Assembly: GCF_018417635.1 (NCBI RefSeq)
Contig: NZ_CP071007.1
Location: forward strand, 730,001 to 794,000
Direction: 5' to 3'
Source of the DNA: Pseudomonas sp. SORT22
Lineage (GTDB): Bacteria; Pseudomonadota; Gammaproteobacteria; Pseudomonadales; Pseudomonadaceae
DNA length: 64,000 nt
The position numbers and the translations under genes are program-made. Below are positions 63,969-64,000 of this stretch, piece after piece. Below the pieces are notes generated by a model, which did not search any database, was not told where the DNA came from, and saw nothing but the letters and a program-made list of their open reading frames with translations. How positions within the stretch are numbered: the first letter of the stretch is position 1; every line of letters starts with the position of its first letter.

Positions 63969-64000
63969 AACTTGTTCGGCGTGCGCCAGTGTGCTTGGCG

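Overview
The window looks like the chromosome of a Pseudomonas of the P. putida group. The evidence is gene order (birA-coaX-SPOR-tRNA-tufB-secE-nusG-rpl/rpo-str-S10-spc-alpha, then katA-ferritin-uvrA-yajR-ssb, then fdnGHI-fdhE-selAB, and at the end oprG plus a four-gene zinc-type operon), high GC with GC-rich third codon positions, a P. putida-style REP palindrome, and the protein sequences. No prophage, insertion sequence, CRISPR array or genomic island was seen. The species call is inference from recognition, not from a database search.

Layout. 1-764: 3' end of a 23S rRNA gene, 5S rRNA and a terminator. 885-3016: birA, coaX and a small SPOR-type protein. 3000-5865: two tandem promoters, tRNA-Tyr, tRNA-Gly, tRNA-Thr, tufB, tRNA-Trp, secE, nusG. 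5937-16855: rplKAJL-rpoBC with an L10 leader and an attenuator before rpoB. 16854-21383: str operon (rpsL, rpsG, fusA, tufA). 21390-35229: S10, spc and alpha operons, ending with rpoA and rplQ. At four boundaries in this gene-expression block a hairpin is followed by, or overlaps, a sigma-70 promoter with a 17-bp spacer.

35230-42430 is a stress and DNA-maintenance segment: katA, a ferritin-like gene, divergent uvrA/yajR, and ssb. 42574-51666 is a nearly complete selenocysteine cassette: the formate dehydrogenase-N operon fdnGHI (in-frame UGA at codon 197 with a SECIS-like hairpin), fdhE, selA, selB and the selenocysteine tRNA. selD is not in the window.

51670-55100 pairs an AGCS-type sodium:amino-acid symporter and a cytoplasmic-type asparaginase (minus strand) with a divergent HTH regulator; a 9-bp inverted repeat lies between them. 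55106-57809 is a compact minus-strand trio of Fe(II)/2-oxoglutarate oxygenase, TauE/SafE permease and alpha/beta hydrolase. No characterised pathway that I recognise explains it, so it is the best candidate here for an undescribed system. 58105-59911 holds two overlapping extended-SDR genes, the first without the catalytic YxxxK pair. 59989-63968 holds oprG/ompW and a four-gene operon (His-rich periplasmic protein, ABC ATPase, FtsX-type permease, DUF3299 protein) preceded by a Zur-like box.

The longest gene-free stretch is about 295 bases (57810-58104). Most large ORFs opposite the conserved genes are codon-usage shadows and are not annotated.
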